A DNA stretch of 64,000 bases from JBBSJZ01 sp041739875 (GCA_041739875.1 JBGSNA010000208.1:22667-86666); one strand, 5' to 3'. Numbered from the stretch's first letter, positions 1 to 9,204 are shown. Made by a program: numbers and translations. The notes: generated by a model from the sequence alone, not told the origin.

Positions 1-187
1 CGCGAGCCAATTGTTACCGGCTGATCGTCAAGTCTCCAATAACTACTTGCGGGACTACTTCATCGCCTACCAAATGTACCTGCCGAAAGATTTGGACGGC
101 GGGAACTATCGATTGCAGTTGACGATCGAAGATCTCAACGGGAAAAAGTACGGCCAATCGGTCATCCCGTTCGAGCTTGCTCGCTAG
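1..187 (+). CDS. C-terminal fragment of an unidentified protein
   Basis: An open frame enters from the left edge and ends at a TAG stop at 185-187, giving about 61 residues. The visible part contains YLRDYFIAYQMYLP and ends VIPFELAR. The alternating hydrophobic pattern (NYRLQLTIEDLNGKKYGQS) suggests a beta-rich C-terminal domain. The start and most of the protein lie outside the window, so no function can be given. It converges on uvrB with only 11 bases between the two stop codons. Coding status is supported by the continuous frame and codon pattern. Confidence 0.65.
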   Translation, partial: ASQLLPADRQVSNNYLRDYFIAYQMYLPKDLDGGNYRLQLTIEDLNGKKYGQSVIPFELAR

Positions 188-198
188 GTTTGGGCACG

Positions 199-2331
199 CT
201 ATCCACGATTCGGTTTGGGCACGCGAGTGCGGTTTCCGCCGCCGGTGCCCTTTCGCTTTTTGCGTTGTTTTCCGTTGGCGTCGTTGGGCTTGCTCGTGAG
301 TTCGACATCGGACAACGGCTTGCCGATGTGATCGCGTAATTGGAGAACACGGTCGCGGATCGATGCCGCTCGCTCGAACTCGAGGTTTTCGGCTGCGGCT
401 AGCATTTCTTGCTCCAGGGCCTCGACGTATTCCAACGTAATGTAGATTGCGTTGGTGTCACTTTGTGCCGCTTCGTTTGTCTTGCGTCGCTTGGCCGCTT
501 CGGTTTCGATGCCCGCTCGAATCTTCTTCTTAATCGTCGTGGGTGTGATGCCGTGCTTGGTGTTGTAGGTTTGTTGGACCGCACGACGCCGTTCGGTTTC
601 TTCGATCGCCAACTTCATGGAGTTGGTTACTTTGTCGGCGTAGAGGATGACTTTCGAATTCACGTTTCGGGCTGCCCGGCCGATCGTTTGCACGAGACTC
701 GTTTCGCTTCGCAAGAACCCTTCTTTGTCTGCATCTAAAATGGCAACCAGTGAGACTTCGGGGAGATCGAGACCCTCACGAAGCAGGTTCACACCGATGA
801 GGCAATCAAAGTGACCGGCGCGAAGTTCCTGGAGCAGTTCGACGCGTTCAAACGCATCGAGTTCGCTGTGCAACCAGCGACAGCGCACGTTTTTTTCCTG
901 CAAGTAGGTGGATAGGTCTTCGGCCAAACGTTTGGTCAGGGTTGTTACAAGAACCCGCTCGTCTTGCGCCGAACGCAAGCGAATTTCATCGAGTAGATGA
1001 TTGACTTGGCCGCGCGCCGAAACGATTTCAATGACCGGATCGAGCAAGCCGGTGGGACGAATGATTTGCTCAACGACTTCGCCGCCCGTGCGTTCCAGTT
1101 CATAGTCACTTGGCGTCGCACTGACAAAACAAATCTGTTTCGTCACCGCTTCCCATTCTTCGAACTTCAAGGGGCGATTATCCAAGGCGCTGGGTAAACG
1201 GAAACCGTGTTCGACGAGTGTCGTCTTGCGACTTCGGTCGCCTGCGTACATCGCGCGGACTTGAGAGACCGTGACGTGCGACTCGTCGACAAACGTGACA
1301 AAGTCTTCCGGAAAAAATTCGTAGAGGGTATCTGGTGGTGAACCAGGCGGTTTGCCCGAGAGGGGGCGGCTGTAATTCTCGATACCCGGACAGTGACCGA
1401 CTTCGCTGAGCATCTCCAAGTCGAACCGTGTTCTTGCGGATATCCGTTGGGCTTCGAGCAGCTTGCCACGACTTTGGAACACCTCCACTTGTTCCTTGAG
1501 TTCTTCGCGGATCATTTGAATCGCACGCTGGACGCGGTCTTCAGGCATCACGAAGTGCTTGGCGGGGTAGATGAAAACATGGTCAAGCGTGCGGATGGTT
1601 TCGCCGGTGACGGGTTTGATGATGGAGATCTGTTCAATCGTGTCGCCCCACATTTCGATGCGATAGGCGAACTCTTCATACGTTGGCCAAAGTTCGATCG
1701 AATCGCCGCGAACGCGAAACTTGCCACGTTCGAAAGCGATGTCATTGCGTTCGTAAAGCACATCCACAAGTTTGAGTAACAAATGGTCGCGCCGCGTAGA
1801 GTCGCCTTGATGCAAGCCGACGACAAGTGCCTTGTAGTCTTTGGGCGACCCGAGGCCGTAAATGCTGCTAACCGATGCGACAATGACCACATCCCGACGG
1901 CTGACAAGCGAACTTGTGGTCGCCAGACGGAGTCGGTCAATTTCCTCGTTGACCGACGAGTCTTTCTCGATGTAGACGTCCCGCTGTGGGATATACGCTT
2001 CGGGCTGGTAGTAGTCGTAATAGCTAACGAAATAGTGGACTGCGTTTTCAGGAAAGAACTCTTTGAATTCGCTGTAGAGTTGCGCAGCGAGCGTTTTGTT
2101 GTGGCTGAGGATCAACGCGGGGCGACCGACGTTCGCGATGACGTTCGCCATCGTGTACGTTTTTCCCGTTCCGGTTGCACCGAGTAGCACCTGTGTGCGT
2201 TTGCCCGATTCGAATCCACGGGTCAGAGCTTCAATGGCGCTGGGTTGGTCGCCTGCCGGTGGAAAGGGTCTGTGTAGGCGAAATTGTGCTGGCGGCAAGT
2301 CTTCGATCAGCTCAATTTCCGAAGCGGGCAT
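199..2331 (-). CDS. uvrB: UvrABC excision nuclease subunit B
   Basis: UvrB is the damage-verifying helicase-like subunit of nucleotide excision repair; it is loaded by UvrA and recruits UvrC for incision. The 710-residue product has Walker A GATGTGKT at about 51-58, the beta-hairpin region YYDYYQPEAYIPQRD at about 103-117, a DESH box (TFVDESHVT), helicase motif VI (QTIGRAARN), and a C-terminal UVR motif around EMLAAAENLEFERAASIRDR. Length is slightly above the usual 670 because of a basic C-terminal tail rich in Lys and Arg. The ATG start has AAGGA about 8 bases upstream. The ComEA-like gene lies 93 bases upstream on the same strand and could be cotranscribed. Identification is secure. Confidence 0.97.
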   Translation of the reverse strand: MPASEIELIEDLPPAQFRLHRPFPPAGDQPSAIEALTRGFESGKRTQVLLGATGTGKTYTMANVIANVGRPALILSHNKTLAAQLYSEFKEFFPENAVHYFVSYYDYYQPEAYIPQRDVYIEKDSSVNEEIDRLRLATTSSLVSRRDVVIVASVSSIYGLGSPKDYKALVVGLHQGDSTRRDHLLLKLVDVLYERNDIAFERGKFRVRGDSIELWPTYEEFAYRIEMWGDTIEQISIIKPVTGETIRTLDHVFIYPAKHFVMPEDRVQRAIQMIREELKEQVEVFQSRGKLLEAQRISARTRFDLEMLSEVGHCPGIENYSRPLSGKPPGSPPDTLYEFFPEDFVTFVDESHVTVSQVRAMYAGDRSRKTTLVEHGFRLPSALDNRPLKFEEWEAVTKQICFVSATPSDYELERTGGEVVEQIIRPTGLLDPVIEIVSARGQVNHLLDEIRLRSAQDERVLVTTLTKRLAEDLSTYLQEKNVRCRWLHSELDAFERVELLQELRAGHFDCLIGVNLLREGLDLPEVSLVAILDADKEGFLRSETSLVQTIGRAARNVNSKVILYADKVTNSMKLAIEETERRRAVQQTYNTKHGITPTTIKKKIRAGIETEAAKRRKTNEAAQSDTNAIYITLEYVEALEQEMLAAAENLEFERAASIRDRVLQLRDHIGKPLSDVELTSKPNDANGKQRKKRKGTGGGNRTRVPKPNRG

Positions 2332-2424
2332 GCACGATGTTCCTTAGAGGTTGGTTGAATCACGTTCTTGGAACGCTAGCGACGCGATCATCCAGTCGAC
2401 CGACACTGGCAATCCTAGCCGATC

Positions 2425-2817
2425 CTAGGGTGTTTGGGCTATTGCTGCCGATGGAGTTGGCTCGTCCGTCCGACAAAACACCCTCAGTTTTTCAATGCTT
2501 TTTTCGCCAATTCCGTGAACCCGTCCCAAATCGTCAAGCGACTGAAATGGGCCATGACGGTCGCGATTTTCGATGATTCGTCGAGCGATCGTCGGTCCGA
2601 TGGATGGCAGTAGCGACAGTTCCCGCTCATCTGCTTCGTTGACATTGACTTGCAAGAGCGGCGATGAGATTCGCTTCGGAAGCGTTGTTGTTTCATGTGT
2701 TTTCGGTCGCAGGGAGATCCAGATCACGCTGGTGATTGCGATCACAACCAGCAAACGCTGGATTCCTCCGCGATGAAACGGCGTTAGGCGATTCGGCGAG
2801 TCCTCACGGGTTCCCAT
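2425..2817 (-). CDS. ComEA-like helix-hairpin-helix protein
   Basis: A 130-residue protein with one membrane segment at about 22-36 (LLVVIAITSVIWISL) followed by a ComEA-type helix-hairpin-helix domain at about 53-115. The domain shows VNVNEADERELSLLPSIG and a second hairpin at GRVHGIGEKSIEKL. ComEA proteins bind double-stranded DNA in the periplasm during transformation, but many bacteria carry short membrane-anchored HhH proteins of unknown role, and no other competence gene is nearby. It lies upstream of uvrB on the same strand and is divergent from nadC. DNA binding is inferred from the fold. Confidence 0.8.
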   Translation of the reverse strand: MGTREDSPNRLTPFHRGGIQRLLVVIAITSVIWISLRPKTHETTTLPKRISSPLLQVNVNEADERELSLLPSIGPTIARRIIENRDRHGPFQSLDDLGRVHGIGEKSIEKLRVFCRTDEPTPSAAIAQTP

Positions 2818-2910
2818 ACCGAAATGTTATAACTCACATTCTCACCCAAAAGTACTCGTGCGCGCACCACTGTCCAAAATCCGCAAAACCCTGTTTAGGC
2901 CAAGCTAGCA

Positions 2911-3855
2911 ATGAAAGATTACGCTTCCGTCGAAGTCGACGAGCTGATGCGAAACGACGTTAGCCAATTGGTTCGATTGGCGATCGCTGAGGATTTGGAT
3001 CGCGCAGTCGATTGGACAACCGTGTGTTTGATTTCGCCGGAAAGTCGTGGCGGCTGTCAAATCGTTTCGCGTCAAAGTGGCGTTGTCGCTGGGCTAGCGG
3101 TGCTTCCTTGGATCATCGAAGAATTCCAAGCGGACATCGAACTTGAGGTCTTGGCAACCGACAACGACCTGATTCAAGCAGGAACGGTTCTCGCGAAGCT
3201 TCGTGGAAATGTGCGAGATCTGTTGACGAGCGAGCGAGTCATCTTGAATCTGTTGAGCCGGATGTGTGGCATCGCGACACTCACACAAACCTATGTCGCT
3301 GAAATCGCTGGGACGAACTCGCATCTTTACGACACTCGCAAGACGACGCCTGGTTGGCGACGTCTCGAGAAATACGCGGTACGGTGTGGCGGCGGACGCA
3401 ATCATCGTGCTGGCTTGTATGACGGATTCTTGATCAAAGACAATCACCTTGCTTTGGGCGGAGGTGCCTCGGGACCACTAGACATTGCCGAGGCAACCGA
3501 GCGAGCCATTCGTTGGCGATCTAGCCAAGTCGAAAATATGGTCGCGCCGGCGATTGTCGAAGTCGAAGTAGATTCGCTTGCTCAGCTGGAGCAGGTATTA
3601 CCGGTTGGACCGGATATTGTGCTCGTCGACAATTTTTCGTTATCCGACATGGTCGCTGCGGTCTCAATGCGCGATCGGATCGCACCAGCGGTGGAGTTGG
3701 AGGCATCTGGGAACGTGAGAATCGATACGATTGCTGCGATCGCACGAACTGGTGTGAATCGAATCAGCTGCGGATCGTTGACGCACCAGGCGACTTCAGT
3801 GGATCTTGGTTTGGACTGGTTCGATTTGTTTGCCACTGTACATTCTGCAACCTAG
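2911..3855 (+). CDS. nadC: Nicotinate-nucleotide pyrophosphorylase (carboxylating)
   Basis: Quinolinate phosphoribosyltransferase converts quinolinate and PRPP to nicotinate mononucleotide, the last committed step of de novo NAD synthesis in the cytosol. The 314-residue product has the family signatures TRKTTPGWRRLEKYAV at about 146-161, then GGGRNHR and LIKDNH, and the C-terminal phosphate-binding part IVLVDNFSL, LEASGN and ISCGSLTH. Length is slightly above the family norm of about 280-300 because of an N-terminal extension. The ATG at 2911 lacks a clear ribosome-binding site; the Met at codon 13 is an alternative. No other NAD biosynthesis gene is adjacent. Confidence 0.96.
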   Translation: MKDYASVEVDELMRNDVSQLVRLAIAEDLDRAVDWTTVCLISPESRGGCQIVSRQSGVVAGLAVLPWIIEEFQADIELEVLATDNDLIQAGTVLAKLRGNVRDLLTSERVILNLLSRMCGIATLTQTYVAEIAGTNSHLYDTRKTTPGWRRLEKYAVRCGGGRNHRAGLYDGFLIKDNHLALGGGASGPLDIAEATERAIRWRSSQVENMVAPAIVEVEVDSLAQLEQVLPVGPDIVLVDNFSLSDMVAAVSMRDRIAPAVELEASGNVRIDTIAAIARTGVNRISCGSLTHQATSVDLGLDWFDLFATVHSAT

Positions 3856-3860
3856 TCTTT

Positions 3861-3915
3861 GGCAGAAGGACCGGTCCTTCGAGTCTGATTTAATACTCCA
3901 GTCTTTTCTTCTGCC
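3861..3915. repeat. Inverted repeat and palindrome before the glycosylphosphotransferase start
   Basis: GGCAGAAG at 3861-3868 is matched by its exact complement CTTCTGCC at 3908-3915, which ends on the base before the ATG at 3916. Inside it lies a perfect 14-bp palindrome AAGGACCGGTCCTT at 3866-3879. The structure could fold over the translation start or mark the end of nadC. There is no U-tract, so a simple intrinsic terminator is unlikely. Role unknown. Confidence 0.4.
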
Positions 3916-5328
3916 ATGCTGACCCGATTCGCGATCACTCAACCGCGTCGTTTGTGCGAGTTCGTACAACCATTCCTTGACGCATGCGCTATCCTGGCAT
4001 CGCTTGCGATTGTCCGATGGGTCGTTAACGGCCAGGTCGATGATGCCTCGTTGGCGCTAGGATTGATTGCGGTCGTCGTCTTCCAGTTAGTCTCGCATTT
4101 AACCGGGTTGCAACGTCGTGGCCAAAGTGGATCACCGAATGAAGAAATAACGGCGATCGTAACCACTTGGATGTTTGCAGTCATGGTGCTTGCCTTCTTG
4201 GCATTTGCGACTCGCTCGGGTGCTTATTTTTCGCGTGTGAACGTGATGAGTTGGGCGCTGATGGTGCCTGCGATGATCGGTTTGGGACGGATGTGCTTGC
4301 GGATTGTCCAACATGGGATGCTGCGACACGGAATTGGAAAACGTCGTGTTGCGATTGCCGGGATGAATCCACTGGGTCATCAAACCGCTACGAATATTGC
4401 CGACGAGCCAACCCTTGGTTTAGAAGTTATCGGTTTTTTTGACGATCGCCAAATGGAACGCGATACCACGCCGGAATCACGACTCTCAAACGTGCTTCGT
4501 CAAGGAAGTCTTGGTGATTTGGTCGCAAAGTCTCGCAGCGGTGAGATCGATACAGTGTTGATTACGTTACCGATGCGTGCCGAAGCGCGTATCCGCACGC
4601 TGCTCGATGAGCTCAGTGACACGACCGTGTCCGTTTATATTGTTCCAGACTTTTTCGTTTTTGAATTGCTGCACGCGCGGTGGATCAGCATGGGCGGATT
4701 GCCTGCGGTGAGCGTGTTTGAGAATCCACTTTTTGGTGTGGATGGAGTCGCCAAGCGAGTTGCCGATGTGGCACTTGCATTGGTTGGACTTGTTGTGCTT
4801 GGTCTTCCCATGCTCATCATTGCGGCGCTGGTGAAGTTCACGTCGCCCGGTCCGGTATTCTTTCGTCAACGCCGTTACGGCTTGGATGGACGTGAAATCC
4901 GTGTTTGGAAGTTTCGCTCCATGCGAACATGTGACGACGGCGAGGTTGTAAAACAGGCGACGCGGGGTGACACTCGAATTACGAAACTGGGGGCAATTTT
5001 GCGGCGAACAAGCTTAGATGAGTTGCCCCAGCTATTGAATGTCTTGGATGGTGGCATGTCGCTTGTTGGGCCACGTCCTCACGCCTCCGCCCACAACGAA
5101 CAGTATCGAAGTCTCATTCGGGGTTACATGCTTCGACATAAGGTGAAACCGGGAATCACTGGACTTGCGCAAGTCAACGGTTGCCGTGGCGAAACCGAAA
5201 CGGTCGACAAGATGGAAGCTCGTGTGCGGTGGGATCACCAGTACATTCGTTCCTGGTCGATGTGGCTCGATATCAAAATTCTGTTTCGAACGCTCGCGGT
5301 TGCTTGGCGACAACCTGAAGCGCACTGA
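3916..5328 (+). CDS. Undecaprenyl-phosphate sugar phosphotransferase (WcaJ/CpsE-like)
   Basis: A 470-residue polyisoprenyl-phosphate hexose-1-phosphate transferase, which starts exopolysaccharide or O-unit synthesis by moving a sugar phosphate from a nucleotide sugar to the membrane carrier lipid. It has the usual architecture: four or five N-terminal membrane segments (about 17-130), a nucleotide-binding-like middle domain starting RRVAIAGMNPLGHQ, another hydrophobic segment (ADVALALVGLVVLGLPMLII), and the catalytic domain with GPVFFRQRRYGLDG, WKFRSM, RRTSLDELPQLLNV, SLVGPRPH, KPGITGLAQV and WLDIKIL. The exact sugar (glucose or galactose) cannot be told. Other polysaccharide genes sit near 9 kb and 53-62 kb, not next to it. 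Confidence 0.93.
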   Translation: MLTRFAITQPRRLCEFVQPFLDACAILASLAIVRWVVNGQVDDASLALGLIAVVVFQLVSHLTGLQRRGQSGSPNEEITAIVTTWMFAVMVLAFLAFATRSGAYFSRVNVMSWALMVPAMIGLGRMCLRIVQHGMLRHGIGKRRVAIAGMNPLGHQTATNIADEPTLGLEVIGFFDDRQMERDTTPESRLSNVLRQGSLGDLVAKSRSGEIDTVLITLPMRAEARIRTLLDELSDTTVSVYIVPDFFVFELLHARWISMGGLPAVSVFENPLFGVDGVAKRVADVALALVGLVVLGLPMLIIAALVKFTSPGPVFFRQRRYGLDGREIRVWKFRSMRTCDDGEVVKQATRGDTRITKLGAILRRTSLDELPQLLNVLDGGMSLVGPRPHASAHNEQYRSLIRGYMLRHKVKPGITGLAQVNGCRGETETVDKMEARVRWDHQYIRSWSMWLDIKILFRTLAVAWRQPEAH

Positions 5329-5423
5329 GCGTCCGTTCGGAACTCGAGTTGTCCTGAATGCCCTAAGCACAATAACTCCTAGAGTATCGAAGTTGTTCTC
5401 GAAGTGATTCTAAGTCGCCACAT

Positions 5424-5456
5424 GCCGACTGTGTCCGCGAAGCAAACCCAGTCGGC
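5424..5456. terminator. Possible hairpin between convergent genes
   Basis: GCCGACTG at 5424-5431 pairs with CAGTCGGC at 5449-5456 across a 17-base loop. It lies between the 3' ends of the sugar phosphotransferase and acnA, where a bidirectional terminator would be expected. No clear U-tract follows on either strand, so termination is only inferred from position. Confidence 0.35.
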
Positions 5457-5526
5457 GTAACGTACCACGAGTGTTGCATGACGAGTGGCGAAACGCCTCA
5501 GCGAACTCATGGAGTTGATTTCGCTG

Positions 5527-5554
5527 GGTCTATTTAGCTAGGTCTATTTAGCTA
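5527..5554. repeat. 14-bp perfect tandem duplication at the acnA stop
   Basis: The unit GGTCTATTTAGCTA occurs twice without a break (5527-5540, 5541-5554), followed by a further matching GGT. On the minus strand each copy contains the acnA TAG stop and the codons before it, so the gene end and its stop have been duplicated. Probably a replication-slippage product. Confidence 0.9.
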
Positions 5555-8330
5555 GGTTTCTCAGCACGGTTGGAAGGATGCCGCCGTTGCGGTAGTACTG
5601 CAGTTCGACTGGTGTATCGATGCGAACGGTACATAGGAAGGTTTTGAACTTACCCGATGCGTCCGTCGCTTTGACTTGGATCGTTGAACGAGGTTGCAAA
5701 TCGTTTGACAGCCCTTCGATGTCGATCGTTTCTTCGCCAGTCAAACCTAGTGACTGCCACGTCGTGCCTTCGGCGAACTCGAGTGGAAGTACACCCATTC
5801 CAACCAGGTTGCTGCGGTGAATGCGCTCGTAGCTCGCCGCGATGACAGCCTTTACACCCAACAACATCGTGCCTTTCGCCGCCCAGTCGCGACTTGATCC
5901 CGTGCCGTATTCCGCACCCGCGATGACCACCAACGGTACACCAGCGGCTTGGTACTTCATCGAGGCGTCGTAAATGCTCATCACAACACCATCGGGCAAG
6001 TGACGAGTCACACCGCCTTCGGTTCCAGGCGCGACTTGGTTGCGAATTCGAATATTTGCAAAGGTTCCACGAACCATGACACGGTCGTTTCCACGACGCG
6101 AACCGTAGCTGTTGAACTCTTTGACGGGAACGCCTTTCTCTTGCAAGAAGCGGCCCGCCGGACCATCCGAGGCAATCGCACCGGCAGGCGATATGTGGTC
6201 GGTTGTTACCGAATCACCAAGTAATGCAAGCACGGTTGCACCGTGGATCGGATGGATGTCGGGAATCTCTTGTCCTAGGACTGCATCCAAAAACGGCGGG
6301 TGTTGAATGTAGGTGCTCGCGTCATCCCACGGATAAATCGCGCCGCCGGCGACTTCGATCGCGTTCCAAAGTTCGTTGTTCTTCACCGCTGAATCATATT
6401 CGCGAGTGAACATCTCGGGCATCATCGAGCTAGCGATTGTGTCGCGAATCTCTTCGGTGGTAGGCCAAATTTCATGGAGATAAACATCGTTGCCGTCGCT
6501 GTCTTGACCGATCGGTTCGGTCACCAGATCAATGTCGGTCGTTCCAGCCAAAGCATACGCGACAACCAGCGGTGGGCTTGCCAGGTAGTTTGCTTTGGTC
6601 AAGGGGTTCACGCGGCCTTCGAAGTTGCGGTTACCGCTCAAGACCGCGGACGCGACGATGTCTCCGGAGACGATCGCATGAGCGACGGAATCGGGCAGAG
6701 GTCCACTGTTGCCGATGCAAGTCGTACAGCCGTAGCCAACAGTTTGAAAACCGAGCTGATTCAGGCTTTCGGATAGGTTTGCCTTGTCGAGATACTCTGT
6801 GACCACGCGAGAGCCGGGAGCCAGGCTCGTCTTGACGTGCGATGCGACTTTCAACCCGCGTGCGACGGCTTTTTGGGCTAACAACCCGGCTCCAATCATC
6901 ACCGAGGGATTGCTCGTGTTGGTGCACGACGTGATGGCTGCGATGACGACGGCACCGTGACCAATTTCGGTGGAGTTTCCGTTGTCCTTAACGACACCCT
7001 TGTTCGCGAGGGCTTGTGGTTCCAAGCCAAAGCCTGCCTTGCCAATCGGCGCGGTGAGCGACTTGTTGAACGCCTCTTTCATCTGCGCAAGCGAGATGCG
7101 GTCTTGCGGGCGTTTCGGGCCAGCGAGGCTCGGTACAACACTGCTCAGATCGAGCGATAGAGTTTTTGTATAGTTCAGCTTGGGGCCATCATCGGTACGG
7201 AACAGGCCTTGTTCTTTGCTGTAACGCTCGACGAGCGAAATGTGATCAGCGGAGCGTCCCGTTTGACGCAGGTAATCCAGCGTGACGTTATCAATCGGAA
7301 AGAAACCCATCGTTGCGCCATATTCGGGCGCCATGTTCGCGATGGTGGCACGATCAGCAACGCCCATCTTGTTCATCCCCGTTCCAAAGAACTCGACAAA
7401 CTTGTTCACGACGCCTTCGGCGCGAAGGATCTCGACAACGCGAAGCACCATATCGGTTGCGGTCGCGCCCGGTGGAAGTTCACCCACCAATTCAAAACCG
7501 ATGACTTCGGGCATCAGCATGTAGAGCGGTTGGCCAAGCATGTTCGCTTCGGCTTCGATACCACCGACGCCCCAGCCGAGTACGCCGAGCCCGTTGATCA
7601 TCGTTGTGTGGCTGTCGGTGCCGACGAGCGTGTCCGGAAGTGCAACCGGACCGTCTGGTGTTTGCTGAATCGCAACGACTCGAGCAAGGTACTCCAGATT
7701 GACTTGGTGAACAATTCCAACGTTCGGTGGCACGACCGTGAAGTTGTCAAAGGCTTGTTGGCCCCAACGCAGAAACTCATAGCGTTCCATGTTGCGCTGG
7801 AACTCCATTTCAACGTTTTGAGCTAGCGACGTTCCTGTCCCAAAGAAGTCGACTTGCACGGAGTGATCGATCACCAGATCGACAGGAATCAGCGGGTTGA
7901 TTTTCTTAGGGTCGCCACCGATTCGGTTCATGGCCGAACGCATCGCGGCCAAGTCCACAACGGCCGGAACACCGGTGAAGTCTTGCAGCACGACACGATA
8001 CGGTTTGAACGGAATCTCTTGCTTGGCGGGGTCCGTGGCCTGCCAAGCGGCGAGGTTCTTGACGTCCTCCTGAGTGACCGAAAAATCATCGCAATTCCGC
8101 AAAACGGCTTCCAGCAGAACCCGAATTGAGAATGGGAGACGGCTGATTTCGCCCAATCCTGCGTCTTCCAGGCGGCTCAGACGGTAGAGCGCAGCTGTGC
8201 CGGCGCCCGTATTAAATGTATCGCGGGCTCCAAATGGATCGAAACTCACGGCTTTCTCTTGGTTTTGGTACTTCGAAGTGGATTTGGGACTGGCGCTCAG
8301 TTTAGCGAGATTTGGGATGAATGTCTCCAT
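5544..8330 (-). CDS. acnA: Aconitate hydratase A
   Basis: Aconitase interconverts citrate and isocitrate through cis-aconitate in the TCA cycle using a [4Fe-4S] cluster. The 928-residue length fits the AcnA/IRP1 type. Visible signatures are LVIDHSVQVDFFGT, LVGTDSHTTMINGLGVLGWG, the cluster ligands in SCTNTSNP and GYGCTTCIGN, LLGDSVTTDHISPAG, and the C-terminal swivel domain with SRRGNDRVMVRGTFANIR, GAEYGTGSSRDWAAKG and SYERIHRSNLVGMGVLPLEF. The first 30 or so residues before FDPFGARDTF look like a poorly conserved extension, and no Shine-Dalgarno precedes the ATG at 8330, so a downstream start is possible. The gene stands alone. Confidence 0.97.
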   Translation of the reverse strand: METFIPNLAKLSASPKSTSKYQNQEKAVSFDPFGARDTFNTGAGTAALYRLSRLEDAGLGEISRLPFSIRVLLEAVLRNCDDFSVTQEDVKNLAAWQATDPAKQEIPFKPYRVVLQDFTGVPAVVDLAAMRSAMNRIGGDPKKINPLIPVDLVIDHSVQVDFFGTGTSLAQNVEMEFQRNMERYEFLRWGQQAFDNFTVVPPNVGIVHQVNLEYLARVVAIQQTPDGPVALPDTLVGTDSHTTMINGLGVLGWGVGGIEAEANMLGQPLYMLMPEVIGFELVGELPPGATATDMVLRVVEILRAEGVVNKFVEFFGTGMNKMGVADRATIANMAPEYGATMGFFPIDNVTLDYLRQTGRSADHISLVERYSKEQGLFRTDDGPKLNYTKTLSLDLSSVVPSLAGPKRPQDRISLAQMKEAFNKSLTAPIGKAGFGLEPQALANKGVVKDNGNSTEIGHGAVVIAAITSCTNTSNPSVMIGAGLLAQKAVARGLKVASHVKTSLAPGSRVVTEYLDKANLSESLNQLGFQTVGYGCTTCIGNSGPLPDSVAHAIVSGDIVASAVLSGNRNFEGRVNPLTKANYLASPPLVVAYALAGTTDIDLVTEPIGQDSDGNDVYLHEIWPTTEEIRDTIASSMMPEMFTREYDSAVKNNELWNAIEVAGGAIYPWDDASTYIQHPPFLDAVLGQEIPDIHPIHGATVLALLGDSVTTDHISPAGAIASDGPAGRFLQEKGVPVKEFNSYGSRRGNDRVMVRGTFANIRIRNQVAPGTEGGVTRHLPDGVVMSIYDASMKYQAAGVPLVVIAGAEYGTGSSRDWAAKGTMLLGVKAVIAASYERIHRSNLVGMGVLPLEFAEGTTWQSLGLTGEETIDIEGLSNDLQPRSTIQVKATDASGKFKTFLCTVRIDTPVELQYYRNGGILPTVLRNLAK

Positions 8331-8414
8331 CCGTGACGTTTCGTCCCGATCGTATCGCTTTGGCAGCTTGGGAGGTCTTGGGGGAATTTAGGGGTCGTTC
8401 TGGTTCTCGTATTC

Positions 8415-8437
8415 GTATCGGTTCTAAGGGCCGATAC
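8415..8437 (+). other. Short inverted repeat in the leader of the 242-residue gene
   Basis: GTATCGG (8415-8421) and CCGATAC (8431-8437) form a 7-bp stem with a 9-base loop, 38 bases before the ATG at 8476. It may be a leader hairpin or an operator between the divergent acnA and the exported-protein gene. No known family is recognised. Confidence 0.3.
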
Positions 8438-8475
8438 TTCAGGGGGTAACAAACCGAAGTAGCACGAGGCTTAGA

Positions 8476-9204
8476 ATGCACCAGTCGCCAGAATATCGCA
8501 CCGAAATCGTACGCCGCCGACGCATGATGCTTGCCGCAGCCTGCCTGGCGACATTGATCGTACCTGCCGCCAAAGCCACCGCGGAGTCGACTCCATGCGG
8601 TTGCAGCGACGGATGCGAGGGAGGTCACGGTCCCGTTTACATGGCCTTGGATACCGTCGCTGGCGGTATCGAAAAGCTGCTGTTTCTTGGAATGAAGCAT
8701 CGATCGCATTGCGACCAGACAGCCTGTGATGACGGGTGTGATGCAATGTCGATGAGCGAAATGATGATGTACGAGGAGTCCGGTTTCCCGACGGAAATGG
8801 CTCCGCCGGTTCGGATGAGCCCGATGACGTCTCATCCGCCGATGCCCAACCAGATGATGCCCAGTCAGCGCATGTTGACTCCGTCGCATGTCCACTCCGA
8901 ACCCACTCTGCCACCGTCCCCAGCTCCGCTGAAGATGTCCAAGCCGCAAATGACGGCGATTCCTAGGTCCGAAGCTGCAATCCCTAGCCCCATGCCGTTG
9001 CAACTACCTGAAGGCGATGCGACAGGTTCGGGCGTGTTGCCATTGGATCGATCTGAGGGCGACTCGTTGTTTGACTCACTCCAGGATCCGTTCCGAGATG
9101 ATTCAGCCCAGCTCAATGCTCCGCATCTCGACCGAAAAGAATCGAGCAAAACGATGCCAGCGAGTTATCGTACGTCGACTCGTCGGGTCATCAAGTCGCG
9201 ATAA
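8476..9204 (+). CDS. Exported Cys- and Met-rich hypothetical protein
   Basis: The 242-residue product begins with a basic stretch (RRRR, residues 13-16) and a hydrophobic core (MMLAAACLATLIVPAAKATA), a plausible signal peptide. A cysteine-rich part follows (TPCGCSDGCEGGHGP) with more cysteines in HRSHCDQTACDDGCD. The middle is strikingly Met/Pro-rich (MSMSEMMMYEE, PMTSHPPMPNQMMPSQRM). The last part is Ser/Asp-rich and ends basic. Such composition could bind metal, but that is only a guess. The 3' end overlaps the 3' end of the convergent glycosyltransferase by 40 bases. I do not recognise a family. Confidence 0.65.
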   Translation: MHQSPEYRTEIVRRRRMMLAAACLATLIVPAAKATAESTPCGCSDGCEGGHGPVYMALDTVAGGIEKLLFLGMKHRSHCDQTACDDGCDAMSMSEMMMYEESGFPTEMAPPVRMSPMTSHPPMPNQMMPSQRMLTPSHVHSEPTLPPSPAPLKMSKPQMTAIPRSEAAIPSPMPLQLPEGDATGSGVLPLDRSEGDSLFDSLQDPFRDDSAQLNAPHLDRKESSKTMPASYRTSTRRVIKSR

